Shown here piece after piece: positions 18,530-25,309 of a stretch of 32,769 nucleotides of DNA. The stretch comes from an uncultured Clostridia bacterium (GTDB taxonomy: Bacteria > Bacillota > Clostridia > Christensenellales > UBA1242), in contig CALNBM010000009.1 in NCBI GenBank assembly GCA_937874195.1, positions 1 through 32,769 of the forward strand, read 5' to 3'. A model generated the notes under the pieces. The model had not been told where the DNA came from. It made no database searches and was given only the letters and a program-made list of their open reading frames with translations. The translations under genes were made by a program, and so were the position numbers. Numbering within the stretch: the stretch's first letter is position 1; each line of letters opens with the position of its first letter.

Positions 18530-20221
18530 ATGAAAATTTGTTTTAATATAACCTCAAAGTGTAATAAAGAATGTTCCTATTGTTTTAGAAGTATGAACGA
18601 AAATGATTTAAGTTTAGAACAAATCAAAGATATTTTATATAAACTAAAAGAGTGTAATGTCACCAATATCACATGGTCCGGCGGGGAATTTTTTTTGTAT
18701 AAAAACTATATCGAAGTTTTAAAACTAACAAAAGAAATAGGATTTTATTGTTCTGTTGCCACTAATGGATTGCTGTTAACTGATGATAAAATTAAAGAAT
18801 TTTTGCCGTATGTGGACAAACTCAATCTTTCATTAGATTTTCTTGATGACGATTTGAATGAAGAACACAGCCGAGGACGAGGCTATCTTAATATATTCAC
18901 AAATTTAATAACTAAAGTAAAAAAAATAAAACCAAGCGTATTGATTAAAGTTACTACTATTGTATTAAAGCAAAACTATCACTCATTAGAAAAATTTTAT
19001 GAAACACTACTTCCTCTTAGCATTAATATTTGGAAAATTGTTAATTATTGTGCAATAAGAAATTCCACCGATGATAAAGCAAAATTATTTAAAGTGAGTG
19101 ACAAAGAATTTTCAAAAGTTGCTGAAACTTATCTAAACAGGGTTCAAAATTTTATAGTAGTTGTTGAAGATGATAAAGTTTTCCAACATCAATATATTAT
19201 ATCACCTTCTGGTAAACTTTGCATATCAAAAGACGATAAAGAAGTTGTTTTAGTTAATGATATACATAAAGAAAACCTGTCTACTTTAAAAAAACAATTA
19301 TGCATAAATGAAAAAAATCAATTACTCGATAATATTAATTTAAATACATATAAAATGTTTTTTGAAGTTGCAGTTGATGGCAATATAACACGCGTCGCAG
19401 AAAGAAATTTTGTGGCTCAATCGGCTATTAGCAGAGCTATAAGAATATTAGAGGAAACCATTCAATCAAAACTTTTTACAAGAAGAAAAAACGGAATGTT
19501 TTTAACCCAAAAGGGAATGGAATTGTTTTACTATGTTAGTAAAATAATGGACTTATTTAAACTAGCTAACTTAAAAATGTTTGATGAAGACGGTCTAACA
19601 ATGGGCAGGTTAAACATTGGTGTGCCTTCACATATTGCTAATTTTTTTATATTTAATAAGGTGCGTGAATTTCACAAAACCTTTCCTTTTATAGATATTA
19701 ATATAATTAGCCGCTCATCAAAAGAACTCTTTTCAAAACTACAATTAAATGAAGTTGATTTTCTAATTGACACATCCCCACTCTCTCCAAATAATGTGGA
19801 AAACCTAGTGGTAGAAGGATTAATTGATGTTAGACATTGCTTTTTTGCGAAAAACAATTCAAATTATAAAAACTCAACTTCTCTTAAAGAGTTAGAAAAT
19901 CAACCACTTATATTGCCCGTTCTTCACAGTTCGCCAAGAAAAGATTTGGATATTATAATAAATAGCAATAATTTAACATTAAGAAATGTTGTTTCTATAG
20001 AAACAAGTGAAATGATTATTAATGCAGTTAAAGAAAACATGGGCATTGGCTATGTGCTTTATGACTTAGTGAAAACTGAAATAGAAAATCAAACCTTGAA
20101 AGAAATTTTTGTTAAAGAAACTTTGCCATCAGTAAGCATTAATTTAATTTATAAGAAAGATATGTTGACAACGGTTGCAAAAAACTTTATTAATAATTAT
20201 CTTAAAAAAGATTTAAAATAA
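18530..20221 (+). CDS. Radical SAM (viperin-like) and LysR-type regulator fusion protein
   Basis: One 563-codon frame joins two families. Residues 1-255 are a radical SAM domain: CNKECSYC supplies the CX3CX2C cluster ligands (C11, C15, C18), SGGE lies at 50-53, and ATNG at 77-80. Beyond the core, LSLDFLDDDLNEEHSRGRG (100-118), WKIVNYC (168-174) and VEDDKVFQHQYIISPSGKL (212-230) line up with corresponding segments of viperins (SCDSFDEE...GRG, WKVFQ, PESN...SYLILD), as I recall them. Residues 270-335 form a LysR helix-turn-helix (ITRVAERNFVAQSAISRAIR), then a full substrate-binding domain from about 360 to 560. No start codon with a ribosome binding site lies at the junction, so the fusion appears real. 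RBS AAAGGG. A regulator that makes or senses a modified nucleotide is speculation. Confidence 0.8.
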   Translation: MKICFNITSKCNKECSYCFRSMNENDLSLEQIKDILYKLKECNVTNITWSGGEFFLYKNYIEVLKLTKEIGFYCSVATNGLLLTDDKIKEFLPYVDKLNLSLDFLDDDLNEEHSRGRGYLNIFTNLITKVKKIKPSVLIKVTTIVLKQNYHSLEKFYETLLPLSINIWKIVNYCAIRNSTDDKAKLFKVSDKEFSKVAETYLNRVQNFIVVVEDDKVFQHQYIISPSGKLCISKDDKEVVLVNDIHKENLSTLKKQLCINEKNQLLDNINLNTYKMFFEVAVDGNITRVAERNFVAQSAISRAIRILEETIQSKLFTRRKNGMFLTQKGMELFYYVSKIMDLFKLANLKMFDEDGLTMGRLNIGVPSHIANFFIFNKVREFHKTFPFIDINIISRSSKELFSKLQLNEVDFLIDTSPLSPNNVENLVVEGLIDVRHCFFAKNNSNYKNSTSLKELENQPLILPVLHSSPRKDLDIIINSNNLTLRNVVSIETSEMIINAVKENMGIGYVLYDLVKTEIENQTLKEIFVKETLPSVSINLIYKKDMLTTVAKNFINNYLKKDLK

Positions 20222-20235
20222 AAAACACCAGTAGC

Positions 20236-20273
20236 AATACCAAAGCATAACATTAATACCAAAGCATAACATT
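20236..20273 (+). repeat. 19-base tandem repeat at the terminator
   Basis: The unit AATACCAAAGCATAACATT occurs twice, back to back (20236-20254 and 20255-20273). The second copy supplies the left arm of the following terminator. The first copy could pair with the same right arm, giving an alternative stem. Confidence 0.85.
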
Positions 20274-20300
20274 TTTGTTATGCTTTGGTTCTTTTTTTAT
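20258..20300 (+). terminator. Terminator after the radical SAM-LysR gene
   Basis: Perfect 13-bp stem ACCAAAGCATAAC / GTTATGCTTTGGT with a 6-base loop, followed by TC and eight Ts. It makes the upstream fusion gene a single-gene transcription unit. Confidence 0.9.
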
Positions 20301-20346
20301 TATTTACTTTAAGGTACTTATTTGTTAAAATAAAAATGTTTTAATA

Positions 20347-20391
20347 TGTTATAATTGCACTATAAAATAGTAATCAGTTAAGTAGTGCAAT
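20347..20391 (+). promoter_or_regulatory. Promoter and possible operator of the WYL regulator gene
   Basis: An extended -10 TGTTATAAT lies at 20347-20355, without a clear -35. Overlapping its end and running into the leader is a 9-bp inverted repeat, ATTGCACTA (20354-20362) and TAGTGCAAT (20383-20391), 20 bases apart. It could be an operator for the regulator itself or a leader hairpin. The leader is about 105 nt. Confidence 0.5.
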
Positions 20392-20468
20392 AAAATTGTA
20401 TTTAATATTTTTTGCCATTATAACAATTTATATATTGCTTTAAAGATTATTTAAAAGGATGTATAACT

Positions 20469-21053
20469 TTGAGTAAGATTAGTAATTGTCTATTAATGTT
20501 AAAGTTACTCAGTAGTGGTAGACTAATGAGTGTGCAACAAATAGCAGACGTACTAGAAGTATCACCACGAATGGTAAGAACTTACAAGCAGGATTTAGAA
20601 CTTGCAGGTTTTTATATTAACTCTATTAATGGTAAATATGGAGGATATGTTTATAAAAATCAGGATAAAGACGAAATAACTCGATATTTCTCAGTGATAG
20701 ATTTGCACACACTAGAAAGTATTTTTAATAGAATCAAAGATGATGATTCTTTCGATAAAAACGATTGGATTAAATTATTAAATATTATAGAGAAGTTTAG
20801 AACCTTATTAATTTTCGATAAACATAGCGAAGAACAAAGTTTTGATAAAAATTTGATTAATGACTGCTTACGAGCAATCAGGAGTCAAAATAAAATCGTA
20901 TTTTTATATGATAAAGATGGCGATGCTGAGCAAAGAAAAATCTTACCGCAAAACCTTTACTTTCATAATAATAATTATTATCTAACAGGCATTGTTGAAG
21001 ATGATTCAATTAGAACCTTTAGATTAAGTAAAATTACAAAAATAATTTCTTAA
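20469..21053 (+). CDS. WYL-domain transcriptional regulator (HTH plus WYL)
   Basis: A 194-residue regulator. The N-terminal helix-turn-helix is MSVQQIADVLEVSPRMVRTY, near residues 20-39. The C-terminal WYL-type domain covers about 130-190 (KILPQNLYFHNNNYYLTGIV, then IRTFRLSKI). WYL domains bind nucleic acids or nucleotides, and such regulators often govern defence or nucleotide-stress genes. The protein is shorter than the usual 300-residue form and lacks the C-terminal WCX extension. Translation starts at TTG, chosen because AAAAGGA lies 10 bases before it. It sits 54 bases before the phosphoribosyltransferase operon, whose promoter it probably controls; that is inferred from position. Confidence 0.82.
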   Translation: MSKISNCLLMLKLLSSGRLMSVQQIADVLEVSPRMVRTYKQDLELAGFYINSINGKYGGYVYKNQDKDEITRYFSVIDLHTLESIFNRIKDDDSFDKNDWIKLLNIIEKFRTLLIFDKHSEEQSFDKNLINDCLRAIRSQNKIVFLYDKDGDAEQRKILPQNLYFHNNNYYLTGIVEDDSIRTFRLSKITKIIS

Positions 21054-21054
21054 T

Positions 21055-21083
21055 GTGACGCAATACTTCCCCTTTACTATGAT
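21055..21083 (+). promoter_or_regulatory. Probable promoter of the phosphoribosyltransferase operon
   Basis: GTGACG (21055-21060), 17 bases, TATGAT (21078-21083): 4 of 6 and 5 of 6 matches to consensus. Transcription would start about 18 bases before the start codon. A weak -35 suits an activated promoter. Confidence 0.45.
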
Positions 21084-21107
21084 ACTATATTCAAGATAGG
21101 AGCTTCT

Positions 21108-21572
21108 ATGAAAACAAACTATGACGTTAAGCACATAAGTTGGCAAGAGTATGATAAATTAGTTGAAAACATTTTAATTCAACTTAAAGATTACAACATT
21201 GACGTGATAGTTCCAGTGCTAAGAGGCGGAAGCGTATTAGGATTATCAATAGCAAATAATCTTAAAAAGCCAACAAAATATATCCGCATAAAAAGAAGTT
21301 GCACTAACGAAGAAAATTCCGACTTTGGAGAACCCAAGCTTCTTGTTTATGAAAAGTTACCAAAAATTAAAAACAAAAATATACTAATTTGTGAAGATGT
21401 TGTTGATACACAAAAAACTATAAATTTCGCAAAAAAAATAATAAGCAAATATAAACCAAACAATATTTATGTGTGTACACTATATAATTTTAGCAATAAT
21501 ACAAGTCTTATATCTGGCTACTATGGGCAACAAAATTGGATAGTGTTTCCATGGGAAAGGAAATTTAAATGA
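21108..21572 (+). CDS. Purine-type phosphoribosyltransferase
   Basis: A 154-residue type I phosphoribosyltransferase that would join a nucleobase to PRPP. The PRPP-binding loop reads ICEDVVDTQKT at residues 94-104, and the earlier loop is VPVLRGGSVLGLSIA near 35-49. The C terminus WIVFPWE is typical of the hypoxanthine/xanthine-guanine group (COG2236-like). In the PRPP loop the usual DTGxT glycine is Gln (DTQKT), which may matter for specificity. RBS AGGAG. Its stop overlaps the start of the next gene (ATGA), so the two are translationally coupled. In this setting it probably activates the base brought in by the transporter three genes on (inference). Confidence 0.85.
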   Translation: MKTNYDVKHISWQEYDKLVENILIQLKDYNIDVIVPVLRGGSVLGLSIANNLKKPTKYIRIKRSCTNEENSDFGEPKLLVYEKLPKIKNKNILICEDVVDTQKTINFAKKIISKYKPNNIYVCTLYNFSNNTSLISGYYGQQNWIVFPWERKFK

Positions 21573-22444
21573 AAATTAATGGTATTAGATTTATAATTGG
21601 TTCTGCGTGTAATTTTGATTGTTTCTACTGTCACCACGAAGGTTGCACTATGAAAGATAAACCTTTCAAAAAAGATGACTATACCAATAAAATAAAAAGC
21701 CTTCAAACATTTTGCTTTAATAATAATATACACGACATATCAATAACCGGCGGTGAACCATTTCTATATCCCGAAAAACTAAAAATCCTTCTAGAACACT
21801 TTGCACAAAAACCATTTAAACTTGTTATTAATTCAAATGGCTCATTAATAAACAAGCATATACCGTTAATAAAAAAACTAAATACTATCGAATTTCACAT
21901 AAACTTATCTTCGCTAAATAACAGTACTCATTCCAAGATTATTAATAAATCACTTTTAAATGAAACTTTTCAATCACTAGAAGAACTAAAAAAGTTACAA
22001 CATATTGTTAAACTAAATATAATATGCTTAAAAACCATCAACGATAATGAATTGATTGATTTACATAACTATGCAATTAAAAATAAAATGGAAGCACGCT
22101 ATTTAGTTTTTTATGATAGCAAAGATAAGTATTCCTCTCTTATCATGACAGAACAAGAAATTTGTAAACTATTTAACACTGTAATTGTAAAACGACATAG
22201 CTATGGGTTGATTGAGACTAAAGATAATATTCAAATAGTAAAATGCCTTTGCATAGATAAACAATGTGAAGATTGTGAGCTCAACACTTATATGCATATA
22301 AACCCCGACTTAACTATTAATTACTGTTTAAAAAAAGATGATAGCATTTCCGTTGATTATAGCAATCAGAACAATATAACATTATCATTTGAAACAGCAA
22401 TAACAAAACAAAAGGAGATATGTAAAAATGAATGTTGTATTTGA
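21569..22444 (+). CDS. MoaA-like radical SAM enzyme
   Basis: A 291-residue radical SAM protein. CNFDCFYC gives the CX3CX2C ligands (C14, C18, C21), and TGGEP lies at 60-64. A C-terminal cysteine set CLCIDKQCEDC, followed after about 20 residues by NYCLKKDD, resembles the second Fe-S site of MoaA, which holds GTP. Three further Cys lie at the very C terminus (CKNECC). The MoaA C-terminal GG tail is absent, and no molybdopterin genes are nearby, so it is not called moaA. Its start overlaps the phosphoribosyltransferase stop and its end overlaps the kinase start by 17 bases. A nucleotide substrate is inferred from the MoaA resemblance and the neighbours. It is distinct from the radical SAM domain at 18530. 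Confidence 0.85.
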   Translation: MKINGIRFIIGSACNFDCFYCHHEGCTMKDKPFKKDDYTNKIKSLQTFCFNNNIHDISITGGEPFLYPEKLKILLEHFAQKPFKLVINSNGSLINKHIPLIKKLNTIEFHINLSSLNNSTHSKIINKSLLNETFQSLEELKKLQHIVKLNIICLKTINDNELIDLHNYAIKNKMEARYLVFYDSKDKYSSLIMTEQEICKLFNTVIVKRHSYGLIETKDNIQIVKCLCIDKQCEDCELNTYMHINPDLTINYCLKKDDSISVDYSNQNNITLSFETAITKQKEICKNECCI

Positions 22445-23102
22445 AGGACTTAGCGGAAGCGGAAAATCCACTATGGTAAAACAGTTTTTAGAAGAATTAA
22501 AAAATCATAAAATTGAATACAACCATCTACCAGATATTCATGCAGAAACTCCTTTAAAGCCCGTTTTAGCGAATATGAATAAGGATAGCACTCTACTACA
22601 AATGAAAAATGAATTCAAGACTTCTCTTTTTGAAAGTTTAGTTTTAGCAGGCAACCATCATTATATGCAAGAAAAATTTCGAGATAAACCGCTTAATATT
22701 TTTGACCGTGATATTTTTTCAGTATTGTCTTTTCAAAAAGATATAATTTTAGCGGAATACCCAAATAATGGACAGGAGTTTATCGATGCGTTTAGAAAAA
22801 TCATGTTCTTTGAATTAAAAAATATTGACGACATTATATATGTATCCACGCCAGTTGAAATATGCAATGAACGAATTGAAAAAAGAGATAAACGAAAATT
22901 AACACTGAGCGAACAAATGATGATTTACTCTTTAAAAAACAATATGGAAAACGAAATTTTATCATATTGTAAAGAGCACGAAAACACTTCACTTTTGATG
23001 CTAGATGGGCGAAAGCCACCTAAGCAAAATGCAAGTTTAATTTTCCGTCATTTGAGCGATAAATTAAAAGACACTAGAAATATATCAGAAATGGAGCGAT
23101 AG
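22428..23102 (+). CDS. dNMP-kinase-like P-loop nucleotide kinase
   Basis: A 224-residue kinase of the thymidylate/deoxynucleoside kinase fold. Walker A GLSGSGKST is at residues 7-15. The DRD motif (FDRDIFSVLSF near 92-102) matches the DRx3S signature of thymidylate kinases. A lid-like ERIEKRDKRKL near 163-173 carries Arg/Lys. It overlaps the preceding radical SAM gene by 17 bases, with its RBS AAGGAG inside that gene, so the two are coupled. Housekeeping tmk normally sits near DNA polymerase genes, so this copy is probably specialised, phosphorylating the product of the radical SAM step. Substrate is unknown. Confidence 0.83.
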   Translation: MNVVFEGLSGSGKSTMVKQFLEELKNHKIEYNHLPDIHAETPLKPVLANMNKDSTLLQMKNEFKTSLFESLVLAGNHHYMQEKFRDKPLNIFDRDIFSVLSFQKDIILAEYPNNGQEFIDAFRKIMFFELKNIDDIIYVSTPVEICNERIEKRDKRKLTLSEQMMIYSLKNNMENEILSYCKEHENTSLLMLDGRKPPKQNASLIFRHLSDKLKDTRNISEMER

Positions 23103-23103
23103 A

Positions 23104-23793
23104 ATGAACTTGCTATATTCACTAATATATATGGTTATAACTTTCTGTTTAACAATTTTAGTTTATAAATATTTTAAAAAAGAAGGATTATATATTTGGA
23201 TTTGTATATCAATCATTACAACAAATATTGAATCGGTTAAAATAATTGATATATTGGGTTTAACCACAGCACTTGGAAATATAACATATTCAAACATATT
23301 TTTAGCAACAGATATTTTAAATGAAAACGAAGGCGAAAAATCTGCAAAAAAAAGTGTACTCTATGGCTTTTTAGCAATGATAACTTTCACTGGTTTAATC
23401 TGTTTTTCTCTTCTCTTTATTCCAAACGAGCTAGATACATCACATGCAAGTTTGGTTAATATATTCTCAGTTGTTCCCCGTATCGCCATAGCAAGCGTTA
23501 TCGCCTACTTAGTTAGTCAACTTGTGGATGTATACATATTTCAGAAATTGAAAAAAAAGTACAATAAACTATGGTTGAGTAAAAACGGCAGTACTATTAT
23601 TGGTCAATTAGTAGATACTATTATATTTGTTTCTCTTGCCTATTTTGGCACAATGCCGTTTAACGAATTTTTAATTTTGGTAGCAACAACATATATATTC
23701 AAATTTATTCTTGCAATGTCGGACACTGGCTTTATCTATATAGCAAGAAAAATTAAACAAAATCAAAACCGCGCCAACCTTGCAAAACAATAA
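23104..23793 (+). CDS. VUT family transporter (queuosine-precursor transporter type)
   Basis: A 229-residue integral membrane protein of the VUT/COG1738 family, whose E. coli member YhhQ imports preQ0 and preQ1. Family landmarks are NIESVKIIDILGLTTALGNI (near 40-60), SNIFLATDILNE (near 62-74), VPRIAIASVIAYLVSQLVDV (near 120-140) and STIIGQLVDTIIFVSLAYFG (near 160-180). About six membrane segments are visible. The start follows the kinase stop by one base. Its place inside a nucleotide-modifying operon suggests that it imports a 7-deazapurine or other base used by the phosphoribosyltransferase. No queuosine biosynthesis or tgt genes are in the window. Confidence 0.88.
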   Translation: MNLLYSLIYMVITFCLTILVYKYFKKEGLYIWICISIITTNIESVKIIDILGLTTALGNITYSNIFLATDILNENEGEKSAKKSVLYGFLAMITFTGLICFSLLFIPNELDTSHASLVNIFSVVPRIAIASVIAYLVSQLVDVYIFQKLKKKYNKLWLSKNGSTIIGQLVDTIIFVSLAYFGTMPFNEFLILVATTYIFKFILAMSDTGFIYIARKIKQNQNRANLAKQ

Positions 23794-23805
23794 ATTCTTT
23801 TTGTT

Positions 23806-23828
23806 AACTGTTTAAAATATGCTATAAT
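23806..23828 (+). promoter_or_regulatory. Internal promoter before the CYTH gene
   Basis: TATAAT at 23823-23828 is preceded by TGC, giving an extended -10. A TTGTTA about 16 bases upstream serves as a fair -35. The candidate ATG at 23827 lies inside this -10, so the CYTH start must be further downstream. Confidence 0.55.
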
Positions 23829-23850
23829 GCTAGTAAAAAAGGGGACAAAA

Positions 23851-24396
23851 GTGGCTATAAACGAACATGAGATTAGAGTGCTAGAAATAAACACAGAGAG
23901 CATTTTAAAAAAATTAGAAAAACTAGGCGCAACTAAAATCTTTGATTCCATACAAAAAAGGTTAGTCTATGATTTTAATCCTATTAACCCTAACAAATGG
24001 ATTAGGTTAAGAAATAATGGTAAGAAAACAACCCTGGCAGTTAAAGAAATTTTAGATAATTCCAAAGTGGCAGGAACTCGTGAAAGCGAAGTGGAAGTAT
24101 CAGACTTTAATGAAATGAAAAATATTTTACAAGAACTCGGCTATACCCCTCGTAATTATCAAGAAAATAAACGCATACAATATATGCTAAACAACACAGA
24201 AATCTGCATTGACTCTTGGCCACTAATTCCCACTTACATGGAAATTGAAGGCGAAAACGAAAACGATATTTATGACTCCCTTAAAAAATTAGGCTTGGAA
24301 AATGGTAAAGTAACAACACTGGATGTTTCTTCAATATATAAAAATATCTATAATATAGACTGGAAAAAAATAAAAGAATTAAAGTTTAGCGAATAA
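23851..24396 (+). CDS. CYTH-domain protein (class IV adenylyl cyclase / triphosphatase type)
   Basis: A 181-residue triphosphate-tunnel metalloenzyme. GTG 23851 is chosen over ATG 23827 because AAGGGG lies 6 bases before it and because the earlier ATG overlaps the -10 box. The N-terminal ExExK signature appears as EHEIR with Arg for Lys (near residues 5-9). Tunnel strands follow: WIRLRNNGKKTTLAVKE (near 51-67), ESEVEVSD, and CIDSWPLIPTYMEIEGENE near the C-terminal third. Family members cyclise ATP or hydrolyse inorganic or nucleoside triphosphates; which applies here is unknown. It sits 57 bases after the transporter gene and may be transcribed both with the operon and from its own promoter. 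Confidence 0.83.
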   Translation: MAINEHEIRVLEINTESILKKLEKLGATKIFDSIQKRLVYDFNPINPNKWIRLRNNGKKTTLAVKEILDNSKVAGTRESEVEVSDFNEMKNILQELGYTPRNYQENKRIQYMLNNTEICIDSWPLIPTYMEIEGENENDIYDSLKKLGLENGKVTTLDVSSIYKNIYNIDWKKIKELKFSE

Positions 24397-24457
24397 AACC
24401 ATAACAGTATTATCAAATTACAGTAGTACTTAAAAAATAACTTTTGGAGATAGAAAA

Positions 24458-25027
24458 ATGAATGCAAGTGTTTTAAGAGAAGAATATGTATTTAAAAATT
24501 CCTTTGTTTTCATGGAGTCGGGCAATTTAAAAATGGATTTGTGTCGTGCCATGAAAGATGAAATAGGTTATATGTGTGAAAGAAAACACGCAATTTATTT
24601 TAATGAATATTGCGAAATGCAAGAAGATAACCAATTCTATGGAGATGTTGCCGATATCTTAAACAAAATAAAAAATGTGATGCTTGATCCTACAATCACA
24701 AGCCTTAAAGAATATTTTGAATATTATAAGTTTCAAGTTAATATTGGTTTGATTTCAAAAAAAGAAGAAAAAAATATGTCTCTCCCACTAATTTGCTTAC
24801 GCCAATTTGATGACCACATAACCAATTTGGCATACGATATTGTTGCATCTACTCACAAAAATGACTTTGTAACCAAATATGGCGTGTTTTCAATTATTAG
24901 ACAATATTTCGAAATAGAAGAAAATAAAAAATACACTAATTTTTATGAATTTTTGGATAAAATATATTCCATTATATTTCAAACAATAAAACTAAAATAT
25001 GGAGATGAAAATGGTAAAAAACTCTAA
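24458..25027 (+). CDS. Unrecognised 189-residue soluble protein
   Basis: I do not recognise this protein. It is hydrophilic and apparently all-helical, rich in Glu, Lys, Tyr and Phe, with no membrane segment or signal peptide. Notable stretches are KMDLCRAMKDEIGYMCERKH near residues 27-46 and SLPLICLRQFDDHITNLAYD near 110-129. There are four Cys in total, without a metal-binding pattern. ATG follows TTGGAGA, and the next gene overlaps its 3' end by 17 bases. It follows the CYTH gene by 61 bases with no terminator between, so it may belong to the same transcript. Confidence 0.7.
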   Translation: MNASVLREEYVFKNSFVFMESGNLKMDLCRAMKDEIGYMCERKHAIYFNEYCEMQEDNQFYGDVADILNKIKNVMLDPTITSLKEYFEYYKFQVNIGLISKKEEKNMSLPLICLRQFDDHITNLAYDIVASTHKNDFVTKYGVFSIIRQYFEIEENKKYTNFYEFLDKIYSIIFQTIKLKYGDENGKKL

Positions 25028-25256
25028 TATCTATAAATTTGATGTTATTGAAAGAGTGCTATCTGAATCGCCTTGCACAAACAAAGACGAAGTTCTGATT
25101 TTAGCAGGCGTAATGCGGGACATTGCTATTACTAACACTAATTATAACATGGAAGTTAAAAATGCTTTTATAGATGCATATAACGAAATTAGTGCAGGTT
25201 TAACTATTGAAAACATAAAAGAAATCAAAGCAATTATAAACAATAACAAAAAATAA
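25011..25256 (+). CDS. Unrecognised 81-residue protein
   Basis: A small acidic to neutral, helical protein (ERVLSESPCTNKDEVLILAG near residues 13-32; AYNEISAGLTIENIKEIKAI near the C terminus). ATG 25011 is preferred over the in-frame ATGs at 24999 and 25005 because GGAG at about 25001-25004 is correctly spaced for it. It overlaps the preceding gene by 17 bases, which indicates translational coupling and suggests that the two products work together. It ends just before a strong terminator. No family recognised. Confidence 0.65.
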   Translation: MVKNSNIYKFDVIERVLSESPCTNKDEVLILAGVMRDIAITNTNYNMEVKNAFIDAYNEISAGLTIENIKEIKAIINNNKK

Positions 25257-25280
25257 TCAAACCTAAACAAACCCACTGCA

Positions 25281-25309
25281 AAAACAGTCAAGAAATTGAC
25301 TGTTTTTTT
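25281..25309 (+). terminator. Terminator closing the accessory region
   Basis: Perfect 11-bp stem AAAACAGTCAA / TTGACTGTTTT with a GAAA tetraloop, followed by TTT. It is the only clear terminator after the one at 20258, so genes from 20469 to 25256 may form one or a few nested transcripts. Confidence 0.9.

Noticed and set aside
20236..20273. Repeat pair as a CRISPR array
   Set aside because: Two directly abutting 19-base copies without spacers, explained as duplication of a terminator arm; no cas genes.
21569..22444. Calling the MoaA-like gene moaA
   Set aside because: No C-terminal GG tail, no other molybdopterin genes, and an operon dealing with bases and nucleotides.
21108..23793. Queuine salvage (QueK/QueL type) as the full explanation of the operon
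   Set aside because: The VUT transporter and a radical SAM fit loosely, but there is no nucleosidase, no tgt and no ECF transporter, while a PRTase and a nucleotide kinase are present. Kept as an alternative only.
23827..23850. ATG 23827 as the CYTH start
   Set aside because: It lies in a TATAAT box and lacks a ribosome binding site; GTG 23851 has AAGGGG at the right distance.
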